Shown one piece after another: positions 9,805 through 19,531 of a stretch of DNA of 33,620 nt. Made by a program: the position numbers and the translations under genes. The stretch is from positions 1-33,620 of the forward strand of contig VCMS01000519.1 in NCBI GenBank assembly GCA_022539475.1, in the 5' to 3' direction. Within the stretch, counting starts at the first letter, position 1. Every line of letters begins with the position of its first letter. The stretch comes from Gracilaria domingensis. Taxonomy: Eukaryota; Rhodophyta; Florideophyceae; Gracilariales; Gracilariaceae. The notes below the pieces were generated by a model that was given only the letters and a program-made list of their open reading frames with translations, was not told the origin of the DNA and did not search any database.

Positions 9805-10880
9805 AACAACAAAAACCAAAACTTCAATAGTCGGGACCACTGGCAGGAACTAAATTACCAGTACCCTAGGGGATCGAACCCCTGACCCCCGGAGACCCTC
9901 CGGGTAAGAAACGACTTCTGCAGTCTACCTCCTCCTGCGTTCCAGGAGAAGGCGCGTTGCTTTCTACGAGGTGTCCAAAGGATGGTTAATGACCAAAGAT
10001 ATGTCTTCACCACTTAACCCAATCTGGCCTCTTGCAAGAACTTGCGCGACCTCGAAACTGCAGCTACTATGACAAACCAAGGTACGCTCCTAACGAGCAG
10101 ACAATAATGCCCACACGCGGCCTGATCCTGAAAAGGAGGTCAGCCTTCGGTACGTCGCCTCCCCGCTCAACCGAGGTTGCACGGATCAAAAGCTCGTTTC
10201 GGTTTGCCTTCACCACAGATCAAGAACCCGACACAAAGTCAGGTCAACAACAACAAAGGTCAGCCACCCAAGTCCAACAGTGCGTCACGGCACCCCGTCC
10301 ACTTCAGCACTCGCGGTACTACCAGGTCTTCCGACCGACACCGTTATCCGCCGCGGAGGACCGGTGGGAGCCCGCTAGACAGCACGTCCGCTTTGGTTCA
10401 AGCCGCCAGACTAACGTCCCCGATTGCTCGGATCAACCGCTTGTCGCTGGACCTCAGATGACAATCCGAAACGCTGAGCACACACAGTGCACAGACTTCA
10501 ACAACTGCTGAGCACACACGCAGTGCACAGACTTCAACAACAAATGGTCCTCAAGCTCTCGGATTAGAACCCGCAAGACGACGCGGGGATCCCAACAATA
10601 ACGACAGAGGGAGAGAAAACGAAACGGATAGCGATCGACAACACGGGCAACAACGAGCGCCCAAACAAAATAACGATACAGAATCAACGTCGAACCACTA
10701 CCACCGCAACGCCCTCAGAGAGGAACGCAAGACCGAAAGGAGAAGATCAACACCACCAACAACACGGTCAACACACCCGACGCAACGACGAAGAGAACGA
10801 GAAAGGAAAACAGCGAAGCGGGTGAACGGCGGTGAGGGAGAGCGGCTTTAGACGAACGATAACGGCAGAGGTCAGCGGGG
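9805..10880 (-). other. Family A 5' leader (untranslated), non-coding
   Basis: This lies between the PBS and gag. There is no conserved open frame. It is repeated at 11672-12538 and 26266-27357. The gag-proximal 200 bp (9830-10030) contains compact hairpins shared with family B. The rest is A/C-rich on the plus strand. Short frames in it are not conserved between copies. Confidence 0.75.
9868..9948 (-). ncRNA. Conserved hairpin block in the A leader RNA, T-loop-like
   Basis: On the element's sense strand there are three perfect stems: CTCCTG/CAGGAG (9932-9948), CCCGGAG/CTCCGGG (9888-9904, loop of three) and AGGGG-TTCGAT-CCCCT (9868-9883). The last resembles a tRNA T-arm, and GGTTCGATCCC fits a Pol III B box. 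Homologous stems with compensating base changes occur in family B leaders (16633-16719 and 19061-19079). It is likely a packaging, dimerisation or translation element; no function is shown. Confidence 0.55.
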
Positions 10881-10894
10881 CTGGGCCCATAACC
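10881..10894 (-). other. Primer-binding site, half-tRNA initiator Met
   Basis: GGTTATGGGCCCAG on the sense strand directly follows the LTR end. It is complementary to the anticodon arm of eukaryotic initiator tRNA-Met, the primer class used by Drosophila copia, rather than to a tRNA 3' end. Confidence 0.85.
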
Positions 10895-11671
10895 TAATGG
10901 AGGATATAGCTGGAAAGGGAAGGTTGAGAGAAAGGATGGGGGGAATGAAAGGAAGTTCGCCAGCTCTGGCTGGGAATTTACTTGGAGGTGCTCGAGTTAC
11001 CGCTTATATAGAACTACTTTGCGCAACCATCGCAAACCTCCAACTCCAAGCAATACCTAAACCACTAGCTAGAGACACTCAATACTACCAATCATCTCCT
11101 AACATAACATGGTAACACTCCCACACTATCATGGCAGCTTACAACAACAAAGCACAACAGTGCACAACAGTGCACAACAACTTACGTCCCTACACATAAC
11201 GATGACCATGCACAGATTCAAATAGTGCCAACACACTGTAATACCTACACGACACCATAACAGTTACGTACAAGCTCACCAACAACACTTCACCACAAAC
11301 TCACTCCAAGTCCTACGTCACCAACAACACCACACTGTAATCCTTTTGACACCGCATCAACTCTTCACCATATTGCCCAAGTTACACCAAGCTGTCCTAC
11401 ATGTCCACGTACATACGTGTGTACCCTGTGCATCATGTACAGTATGCCCAGTGTACTAGCTACACACGTGTACCCCGGAAACAACCCATTAGCGCCACAA
11501 CACTTGTACCAACCACAATGCATATGACCATTTGCAGTAGCCAATCAGAAGCCCGTTTCACGTTGAGTTTTCGCAGAGGCGCATATGCGCTTTTCCAACG
11601 GCACCGTCCAAAACAGCCCATGCTCTCCAGCACTTTTGGTATTCAGTGACAGCACAGGTCAACATCCAACA
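10895..11671 (-). mobile_element. Family A 5' LTR of the 7717-11671 element
   Basis: This 777-bp minus-strand LTR starts TGTTGGATGTTGACC (sense) at 11671 and ends CCTCCATTA at 10895, abutting the PBS. It contains the GCGCATATGCGC module (11579-11590) and the TATATAAG box near 11003. It interrupts the leader of another A element that resumes at 11672, so the 7717-11671 copy is the younger of the two. Confidence 0.88.
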
Positions 11672-12538
11672 CCTGATACTGCAGCTACTATGACAAACCG
11701 AGGTACGCTTCCAGCAAGCAAACAATCAAGTTCACAAGCGGCCTGATCCTGAAAAGGAGGTCAGCCTACGATACGTCGCCTCCCCGCACCACCGCAGCAG
11801 TACGGATCAAAAGCTCGTTTCAGTTTGTCTTCCCAACAGATCAAGAACCCAACACACAGTCAGGTCACACACAACAAAGGTGAACCACCCCTGTTCGAAG
11901 CAGTACGTCACGGCACCCAGTCAACTTCAGCACTCGCGGTACTACCAGGTCTTTCGACCCACACCGTTATCTGCCCCGAAGGACCGGTGGGAGCCCGCTC
12001 GACAGCGCGTCCGAATTGGTTCAAGCCGCCAGACTAACGTCCCCGATTGCTCGGATCAACCGCTCGTCGCACCGAAACTCAAGTGATCACCACAAATGCC
12101 GAGCACACACGCAGTGCCCGGACTTCAACGAAAAAACGAATGCTGAGCACAACACACAAGTGCACAGACTTCAACGACAACGGTACTCAACCCCTCGGAT
12201 CACAACCCGCAAACGCGACACAAGGATTCCAACAACGAAAACAGAGGCGAGAAACCAACAAGAGCGGATAGCGATCGACGAAAACGAGAATGAACAAGAA
12301 ACAAAACCGAATCACGAAAGTAGAACAACATCGAACCACTACCACCACAAGGCCCTCAAGGAGGAACGCAAACCAAAAGGGAAATACAACACCACCAAAC
12401 CGGTCAACGACAAGAAACACGAAGGCAAGCAAACATCAAAAACATCAACAACGGCGCTGAACAACACGGTCGGCGGTGAGGGAGAGCGGCGGAAAGGGAA
12501 ACCTCATGACGAACGACAAACGGCAGAGGTCAGCGGGG
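11672..12538 (-). other. Second family A leader fragment, non-coding
   Basis: This matches 10046-10880 and 26505-27357 (ACTGCAGCTACTATGACAAA, GGCCTGATCCTGAAAAGGAGG, CGTCCCCGATTGCTCGGATC). It begins inside the leader because an A LTR sits at 10895-11671. No gene is present; plus-strand frames such as 12016-12558 are compositional. Confidence 0.8.
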
Positions 12539-12552
12539 CTGGGCCCATAACC
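12539..12552 (-). other. Primer-binding site of the long-LTR A element
   Basis: GGTTATGGGCCCAG (sense) is identical to the other A primer sites and lies directly after the LTR end CCTCTAACA. Confidence 0.85.
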
Positions 12553-14004
12553 TGTTAGAGGTTATAGCTGGGATCAGAAAGTTGACATGAGGAAGTATGG
12601 GGGGATGCAAGGGAAGTTCGCCAGCTCTGGCTCAGATTTACTTGGAGGTGCTTGAGTCACAACTTATATAGCACTTCTTCTCTACTCTATCATGCGACTC
12701 CAACTCTGACCAACATGCAACTCACTAACCAGAGACACTCAATACTACCAATCATCTACAGACATAACATGGTAACAGTGCCAAACTGCTTACAACAGCA
12801 GTGCACAACAACACACAACAGTGTACAACAGTGCACAACAATTCCGTACACTACTGCACAGCAGTGCACAACAATGCACAACAATGCACACCAATGTAGT
12901 AGCCATACACGTCCCTGAAAGTGTACCGACACATTTCGACAGCACACCACAAGCACCACACATCAATGCAGTCAACAATATGACAGCAGACCATAGCAAC
13001 GCGACCATGCATACACACAATGCAACACCTCACCATTATGACCAGACATGCTTACGGAACATCACACCACACTTCACGTGTTACTTGCACGCTGTAATCC
13101 GTACACGACACCGTAATGTGTACGTGCCAGGTATCCAAGTCCCACATCATCAACAAGTACCTGTAAACCAGATGACGTCAGTCACTCAGCTGCAACATGT
13201 TCCATTCATCCATACACACACATTTGCATGTAGCACAACTCAAACATGGTGTAAACTTCACAACACTGACAGTGCTGCAACCTGTACCATGTGTTCACAT
13301 ACATAGCCTTGCAACCTGTACTCCATGACCACTGTACAACCTGTCATCGTTGTACCTTGTTGTCATCCCAGCTGAACGACAGCATTCCAATGTAGCCGTA
13401 AACGTTCAACCCATACTTAGTATACCACACAGCAACATAGTATACCAAACAAAACAACATCAATCTCGCTTTCACATAGTAAGGTACCATTCTAGACTTC
13501 ACACATCCCAGCTGCTTGATGTCAGTGACAGCATGACTTCCAACAGCACAGATTCACATAGTGCCAACACACTGTAATCCCTACACACCATAACAGTTAC
13601 GTACAAGCTCACCAACAACACTTCACCACAAACTCACTCCAAGTCCTACGTCACCAACAACACCACACTGTAATCCTTTTGACACCGCATCAACTCTTCA
13701 CCATAGTGCCCAAGTTACACCAAGCTGTCCTACATGTCCACGTACATACGTGTGTACCCTGTGCATCATGTACAGTATGCCCAGTGTACTAGCTACACAC
13801 GTGTACCCCGGAAACAACCCATTAGCGCCACAACACTTGTACCAACCACAATGCATATGACCATTTGCAGTAGCCAATCAGAAGCCCGTTTCACGTTGAG
13901 TTTTCGCAGAGGCGCATATGCGCTTTTCCAACGGCACCGTCCAAAACAGCCCATGCTCTCCAGCACTTTTGGTTTTCAGTGACAGCACAGGTCAACATCC
14001 AACA
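12553..14004 (-). mobile_element. Long variant of the family A LTR
   Basis: The termini are canonical (sense start TGTTGGATGTTGACC at 14004, end CCTCTAACA at 12553), giving TGTT...AACA ends. About 450 bp at the U3 end (13549-14004) match normal A LTRs closely, and the PBS-proximal 240 bp match more loosely. Between them lie roughly 700 extra bp, including GTGCACAACA tandem units (12790-12900). Total length is 1452 bp against about 780. The LTR interrupts the family B pol frame at its left neighbour. No gene is seen in the extra part, although a 161-codon plus frame runs through it. Confidence 0.75.
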
Positions 14005-16245
14005 CTCAAGAGTCTCCAAGTACACCCCCTCAAGTGCACGAGACTCGAACTTGGTTCCACCAGTCATCTTTAGGACGAATGCGGAACAACCGGACACGCG
14101 AGTGTGCTTCAACGTTGGTTTGTTTCTAGTCAACAACAAGAACGGCGTATTCCCAGTTGTAGAGTGGGGTACACGGTTACGCACATATAGAACATGTTTG
14201 AGTGCGAACGGCCACAAGCACTCTGGTATATTTGCTTGAATGAGCAAAGCTCGAGCAGCTTCTTCCATGGTACGGTTGATGCGCTCGGCAATGGCGTTAT
14301 GTTCCGGAGTGTATGGGGCAGAGAAAGATGTATCGTCGAAGGAGTTCTCCGGATTCTCCTGCAGAGATATGTACTCCTTTGCATCATCAGAGTGTACCTT
14401 CTTCACCACAGCTCCTCCAAGCTGCTTGAGGTTGTGCGCCACTGCTTCATACACATCATTGATCTCACTGCGGTGTTTCATGAACCCTACCATGACATAA
14501 CGCGAGTGATCATCCACAAATGCTGATGCGTACTTGAATCGGTCAGGGAAGGACAGGGTGAGTGGACCTATTATGTCGGAGTGCACAGTGTCACCAACCT
14601 CGGATTCACGCCTAAATACTCCAGGAAATGGAAGCTTGTTTGCTTTCCCGAGACGACAGGGGTGACATACCTCCTTCATGTCTGTGAGCTGTAGCACACC
14701 ACTTGCATGCTTGTGCACCATTTGAAGGTCTCTCGGGTTGATGTGCGCCAGTCGGCGGTGCCATAGTTGAGTCAACTCCGGTAATGATGCCTTCAACACG
14801 CACTGCAGCTCAGCTTCACCAGCGAGTAATGCGTGCTCCGCGCCGAAATGCATGACCGGTTCGGGCAAAGTATACAGGCCAGAACGTTTATCGCGCTGTC
14901 CGCACCCGACCACCAAGCCATTTCCATGAATCAGGCGAACTTCACGTGCACGGAACCGAGACTCAATAGACTTGTCGGCAAGGCTTCCAACAGAAACTAG
15001 GTTGTACTCCATGTCAGGCACGAGTAGTGCGTCAGTCAACCTTAGATTCATATTTTCAAAAGGCAGAGTAACATCTCCACACTTCGTCGCAGACACAGTA
15101 CTCTTGTCCGCCAACCGTATGTGTCGCTCCTCCACATCGTGCAATGAGCTTGGAACGAAGGCAGCTGCAGAGTGGAAGTAATGAGAAGTTGCTCCACTGT
15201 CTGCATCAGTGTCCATTTCCCGTTGTGCAGGTCGCAGGACTGTTGCCTTTTCAAATGACATGCCTGCAATCTCTATCTTGGAGGACTTACCAGCCGACTT
15301 TGCTGACGCTTTAGATCCTCCGGACTTGTCCTTCGCCTTCAAAGCCAACTTGTCGAGTATGCTCTGAGGCAGATGGTTGTCAGGATTGTCCGGGTTTAAA
15401 AAGCAACGGTCTTTGGTATGTCCATCTCCACCACAGAAGTCACAGTGATACCCGCTGCCGCTGGCTGCTGCAAGTGCATGTGTGCCAGAAACATCATCCG
15501 AATCATTACCATCTCGATGATGTGTGATAGAGGAGGTACCATGAGACTTATTGGAACCTCTTCCCTTTCCTTTCTTGCGGTTGCGACTGCGACCAGTAGT
15601 CATATGACGTGCATTATATTCATCGATGAGGGTGGTAGCAACATAGTCCCACGTCAACTCAGAGATCTCCTTGGTACGTAATGCGGCAGCCGTGGACTCC
15701 AGTGAGCTCTGTGGATCAATAGAAGCCAACAACATGGGAGCTTTGTGATATTCGGGAATGGCAGCATCCTTGCCCATACGATCCACCCGCGAGAACAGAG
15801 CCGTGAATTGGTCGACGTATTCGGACATGTTCTGCCCATTATATGTCATACGGAATAGTCGGGTCTGAACGGAAATCCTAGAAACCGTGCGATTCGAAGC
15901 ATAGCGTGCATCCAGCAACTTGAGCATCTTCGCCGGATCGTCATCCACGTCCATAACCACACGTAAAGGAGCATCACCAAGTGCACAGATGATGATTCTA
16001 CAAGCCTTTTCGCGTCTGGATAGCGTGCGAATGGCATCAACAGATGATCCCTGACCATCAGTACCGGTCTTATCAGTTGAAATAGACTGCTCAGCATCAG
16101 TGTTAACCACATTCCACACACCTTTGATGCGACAGGCGGCACGAAGTCGGTGCCTCCAGAGTGCGTAATCCTCACCACGCTTGCCATGGAAGCGATGAAT
16201 CTTCACACCAGAGTTGGTATCCGTTTCCTTTTCGGAGTCAGACAT
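14005..16245 (-). pseudogene. Family B copia gag-protease-integrase, cut by an A LTR
   Basis: The frame starts at MSDSEKETDTNSG (ATG 16243-16245) and is open for about 747 codons. In order come Gag (residues about 10-220), a basic linker, the CCHC knuckle CDFCGGDGHTKDRC (268-281), protease with DADSGATSHYF (DSG at 349-351), pre-integrase LWHRRLAH with CHPC (H496, H501, C527, C530), and integrase with HSD (D557), HSDDAKEY (D620) and AERINRT (E654). The last two acids are separated by 33 residues rather than the 35 seen in family A. The frame stops matching after LEGVYLETLE, where the long A LTR begins. RT and RNase H are absent. Its twin on the plus strand lies at 19532-24477. Confidence 0.93.
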
Positions 16246-16936
16246 GACGAAAGACCTGGTGGAGGACAGCCAGAATCAGAAAAACAGGTAGCAACCAAGC
16301 CAAGAAAGGTAGAAAAACAGCTTGGAAGTGAATAACAAAGATCAAAAACACAAACAAAGAAGCGGAAAGAGGGAATCAACGCTTCAGTTACACAAGAGGG
16401 TAAAGACTGGAGTGGAGTATTCTCAACACTCAACAGCGAGGGCGCCAGCGGAGACCGTGTAACCAGGTCTACAACGCTCGTCGGGACGCGTCCCGTACGC
16501 GATCACAGGCGGAGTTCGGGTACTCGACGCCTGGAGTATACTCACGGGTGAGACAAAACTCAACCCGGAAAGAAAAAGCAGAAGAAGAAGAAGCAGCGGG
16601 TCCACTGGCAGGATCTAATACCCGGGTACCCTAGAGGTCCGAACCTCTGGTCACTGGTTACTCTCTCCAGGTGAGGCACGAATTCTTCTTGACCTACCCT
16701 GCTCTGCGTACTTCAGAGCGAGGGGCTTTACAATCCGTACGAGACGTCCCAGGGAGGTTAGTAGCCAAAGATATGCGTTCACCAGTTAGCCCCTGCTAGT
16801 CGCCTGCGGGAAATCAGCGCGGTCCTTCTGCTCGCTCGCTCGCTCGCAACGCGTACCTGTCGCAAGAAAACAAAACTTCGTAGAATCCAAAAGAGAAATC
16901 AGTAGAAGAGCGTGACGTCTGCGAAGAGTAGACGCT
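16246..16936 (-). other. Family B 5' leader, non-coding
   Basis: This lies between the B primer site and gag and is homologous to 18836-19531. It contains the conserved hairpins AGAGG-TTCGGA-CCTCT (16633-16648) and GCTCTG/CAGAGC (16701-16719), and a GCTC tetranucleotide tract of four units (about 16829-16846). No open frame is conserved. Confidence 0.8.
16633..16719 (-). ncRNA. Conserved hairpin block in the B leader RNA
   Basis: On the sense strand, AGAGG-TTCGGA-CCTCT and GCTCTG-loop-CAGAGC correspond in order and spacing to the family A stems AGGGG-TTCGAT-CCCCT and CTCCTG-loop-CAGGAG. Stem bases differ but pairing is preserved. The plus-strand B copy keeps the second stem, while its T-loop-like stem carries a mutation (near 19130). 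Confidence 0.55.
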
Positions 16937-16950
16937 CTGGGCCCATAACC
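16937..16950 (-). other. Primer-binding site of the minus-strand B element
   Basis: GGTTATGGGCCCAG on the sense strand is identical to the family A primer site although the LTRs differ. It matches the anticodon arm of initiator tRNA-Met. Confidence 0.85.
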
Positions 16951-17679
16951 TAACGCAAGGCGCGCAGGTTAGACGAAGGAAAGTGAGAAAAATGTGAACA
17001 AGATCGGTAAAACAAACAAAGGGAGTAGGCCACCTTCGACCGAATTTAGTGATTGGGGACGATCGCAACCTACTAGTACTAACCGCGCACCGCCGCCGTC
17101 GCTGCATGCGACATAACAGCACACGCTGTCAAAGTGTACACCTCGACAACGAAAGCGCGCGCAAATCACAATACGAATTCAAAACAACTAAATCAAACCG
17201 CGCCAAATCCAATGCCAACTTCATGATCCATAAATAGCTCTAAAAAATTAACAATTTCCATCTGGCGCAACAAACCCCCTCGCGCAGCTCAGAATCGCAC
17301 ATTCGCTCCAAAACCCTTCGTACTAGCCTATAATCGCACATAAAGCAAAACCGGCCCAGAACAGCCTGTATTCGCACATTCTCAGCTACTGCATAACTGC
17401 CCAGCACTAGCACACTTCAGCCAATCACAGCGCACCACTTGTCGCATCCGCCACTCCTGGCCCATACAGCCAGGCACACTTGGCTATACTACGTTGCATA
17501 CACGCATTTGCAGTAGCCAATCATATTGCAGTATCACGTTGGGTTTTTGGAGAGGCGCATATGCGCTTTTCGCGCGAGGGTGCCCAAAAGTGCCCATGCT
17601 CCCCTGCAACTTTGTGTTCCAGGTAATTGCAGACACATTGAAGGACTGCCAGGCACTCGACCCTATCCAAACATCAACA
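16951..17679 (-). mobile_element. Family B 5' LTR of the minus-strand element
   Basis: This 729-bp LTR begins in sense at 17679 (TGTTGATGTTTGG) and ends at GCGTTA beside the PBS. It carries GCGCATATGCGC at 17555-17566 and the CCAAT-like box. It is clearly diverged from the plus-strand B LTRs, which are closer to each other, so this is an older or separate insertion. It interrupts a family A reverse transcriptase that continues at 17680. Confidence 0.88.
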
Positions 17680-18093
17680 GAAAGCAATCTATGGGCTTAG
17701 ACAAGCACCAAGACAGTGGCACGCCAAGATATACGCCTTCCTTGTTGGTTAAATGCACCTCAAGCCGAATGACGCAGACGAGTGTGTCTACACCGGGATC
17801 ATACTGGGGTTCTTGGTTATCATTGCTCTGTATGTAGACGACTTGCTGATTGCGAGTCCGAGCATGAAAACCGTGGAACGTGTGAAGGCAGAGCTGTCAA
17901 GTCGTTTCCGCATGAAGGACCTCAAAGAAGCTCGCATGGTTCTTGGATTTGAAATCCATCGAGACAGAACCAAGCGAGAGCTGTACTTGACTCAGTCAGC
18001 GTACACGAACAAGGTCGTGGAGCGATTTGGCATGCAGCTGTCGAAACCCGTTGACACTCCTATGGAGTGCGGTGTGGACTTGTCTGTTGACGA
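17680..18093 (+). pseudogene. Family A reverse transcriptase scrap
   Basis: About 138 codons of family A RT run from KAIYGLRQAPRQW through ALYVDDLLIASPS (catalytic YVDD) to PMECGVDLSV. Compared with the copies at 28740-29143 it carries a nonsense change (GAA to TAA at 17750-17752). Both ends are family B LTR starts in opposite orientations, so this is target sequence left between two B insertions. Confidence 0.9.
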
Positions 18094-18821
18094 TGTTGAT
18101 GTTTGGATGGTGTCGAGTGCCTGGCAGTCCTTGAATTTGTCTCCAAGTACCTGGAACACAAAGTTGCAGGGGAGCATGGGCACTTTTGGGCACCCTCGCG
18201 CGAAAAGCGCATATGCGCCTCTCCGTAAACCCAACGTGATACTGCAATATGATTGGCTACTGCAAATGCGTATATGCAACGTAGTGTGGACAAGTGGACC
18301 TGGCTGTATGGGGCAGGAGTGGCGGATGGCACAAGTGGTTCGCTGTGATTGGCTGAAGTGTGCTAGTGCTGGCCAGTTATGCAGTAGCTGAGAATGTGCG
18401 AATACAGGCTGTTCTGGGCGGGTTTTGCTTTATGTGCGATTCTAGGCTAGTACGAAGGATTTTGGAGCGAATGTGCGATTCTGAGCTGCGCGAGGGGGTT
18501 TGTTGTGCCAGATGGAAAATGTTGATTTTTTAGAGCGATTTTGGATCATGGAGTTGGCATTGGATTTGGCGCGGTTTGATTTAGTTGTTTCGAATTCGTA
18601 TTGTGATTTGCGCGCGCTTTCGTTGTCAAGGTGTACACTTTGACAGCGTGTGCTGTTATGTCTCATGCAGCGACGGCGGCGGTGCGCGGTTAGTACTAGT
18701 AGGTTGCGATCGTCCCCGTTCACTAAACTCGGTCGAAGGTGGCCTACCCCCTTTGTTTGTCTTACCTATCTTGTTCACATCTTTTTCCTTTCTACTTGTC
18801 TAACCTGCGTTCGTTACGTTA
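18094..18821 (+). mobile_element. Family B 5' LTR
   Basis: It starts TGTTGATGTTTGGATGG and ends TTACGTTA directly before the primer-binding site, 728 bp. U3 contains the module shared with family A, including GCGCATATGCGC at 18207-18218. I see no clear TATATAA box; the family seems to use a different core promoter from A. Confidence 0.9.
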
Positions 18822-18835
18822 GGTTATGGGCCCAG
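18822..18835 (+). other. Primer-binding site of the plus-strand B element
   Basis: GGTTATGGGCCCAG follows the LTR end with no spacer and is complementary to the anticodon arm of initiator tRNA-Met. Confidence 0.87.
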
Positions 18836-19531
18836 AGCGTCGACTCTTCGCAGACGTCACGCTCTTCTACTAATTTCTCGTTTGGATTCTACTAAGTTCT
18901 GTTTTCTAGCGACAGGTACGCGTTGTGAGCGAGCGAGCGAGCGAGCGAGCAGAAGGACCGCACTGTTTTCCCGCAAGCGACTAGCAGGGGCTAACTGGTG
19001 AACGCATATCTTTGGCTACTAACCTCCCTGGGACGTCTCGTACGGATTGTAAAGCCCCTCGCTCTGAAGTACGCAGAGCAGGGTAGGTCAAGAAGAATTC
19101 GTGCCTCACCTGGAGAGAGTAACCAGGGACCAGACGTTCGGACCTCTAGGGTAACCGGATATTAGGTCCTGCCAGTGGACCCGCTGCTTCTTCTTTTTCT
19201 TCTTGTTTCTGGGTTGAGTTCTGTCTCACCCGTGAGTATACTCCAGGCGTCGAGTACCCGAACTCCGCCTGTGATCGCGTACGGGACGCGTCCCGACGAG
19301 CGTTGTAGACCTGGTTACACGGTCTCCGCTGGCGCCCTCGCTGTTGAGTGTTGAGAATACTCCACTACAGCCTTTACCCTCTTGTGTAACTGAAGCATTG
19401 ATTCCCTCTTTCCGCTTCTTTGTTTGTTTCTTTGAGCTTTGCTTTTCACTTCCGAGCTGGTTCTCTACTTTTCTTGGCTTGGTTACTACCTGGTTTGCCG
19501 ATTCCGACTGTGTTCCTCAGGCTCTTTTGTC
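18836..19531 (+). other. Family B 5' leader, non-coding
   Basis: This untranslated leader upstream of gag is homologous to 16246-16936. It carries a GAGC tract of six units (about 18927-18950; four in the minus copy) and the hairpin block around 18987-19185, with GCTCTG/CAGAGC at 19061-19079. An upstream in-frame extension of gag exists (from 19439), but its residues are not Gag-like, so MSDSEKET is preferred as the start. Confidence 0.8.
18927..18950 (+). repeat. GAGC tetranucleotide microsatellite
   Basis: Six GAGC units lie in the B leader. The minus-strand copy has four units at about 16829-16846, so the tract length is variable between copies. Confidence 0.8.

Noticed and set aside
9868..9883. 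Part of a tRNA gene (T-arm-like AGGGG-TTCGAT-CCCCT on the minus strand)
   Set aside because: No acceptor stem, D-arm or anticodon arm at normal spacing. The same block recurs in retrotransposon leaders, so it is treated as leader RNA structure.
12780..12900. CRISPR-like array from the GTGCACAACA units
   Set aside because: Units are short, irregular and without spacers; this is a tandem tract inside an LTR of a eukaryotic element.
12821..13306. 161-codon plus-strand frame in the long LTR
   Set aside because: His/Thr-rich translation of LTR sequence, antisense to the element and absent from other LTR copies.
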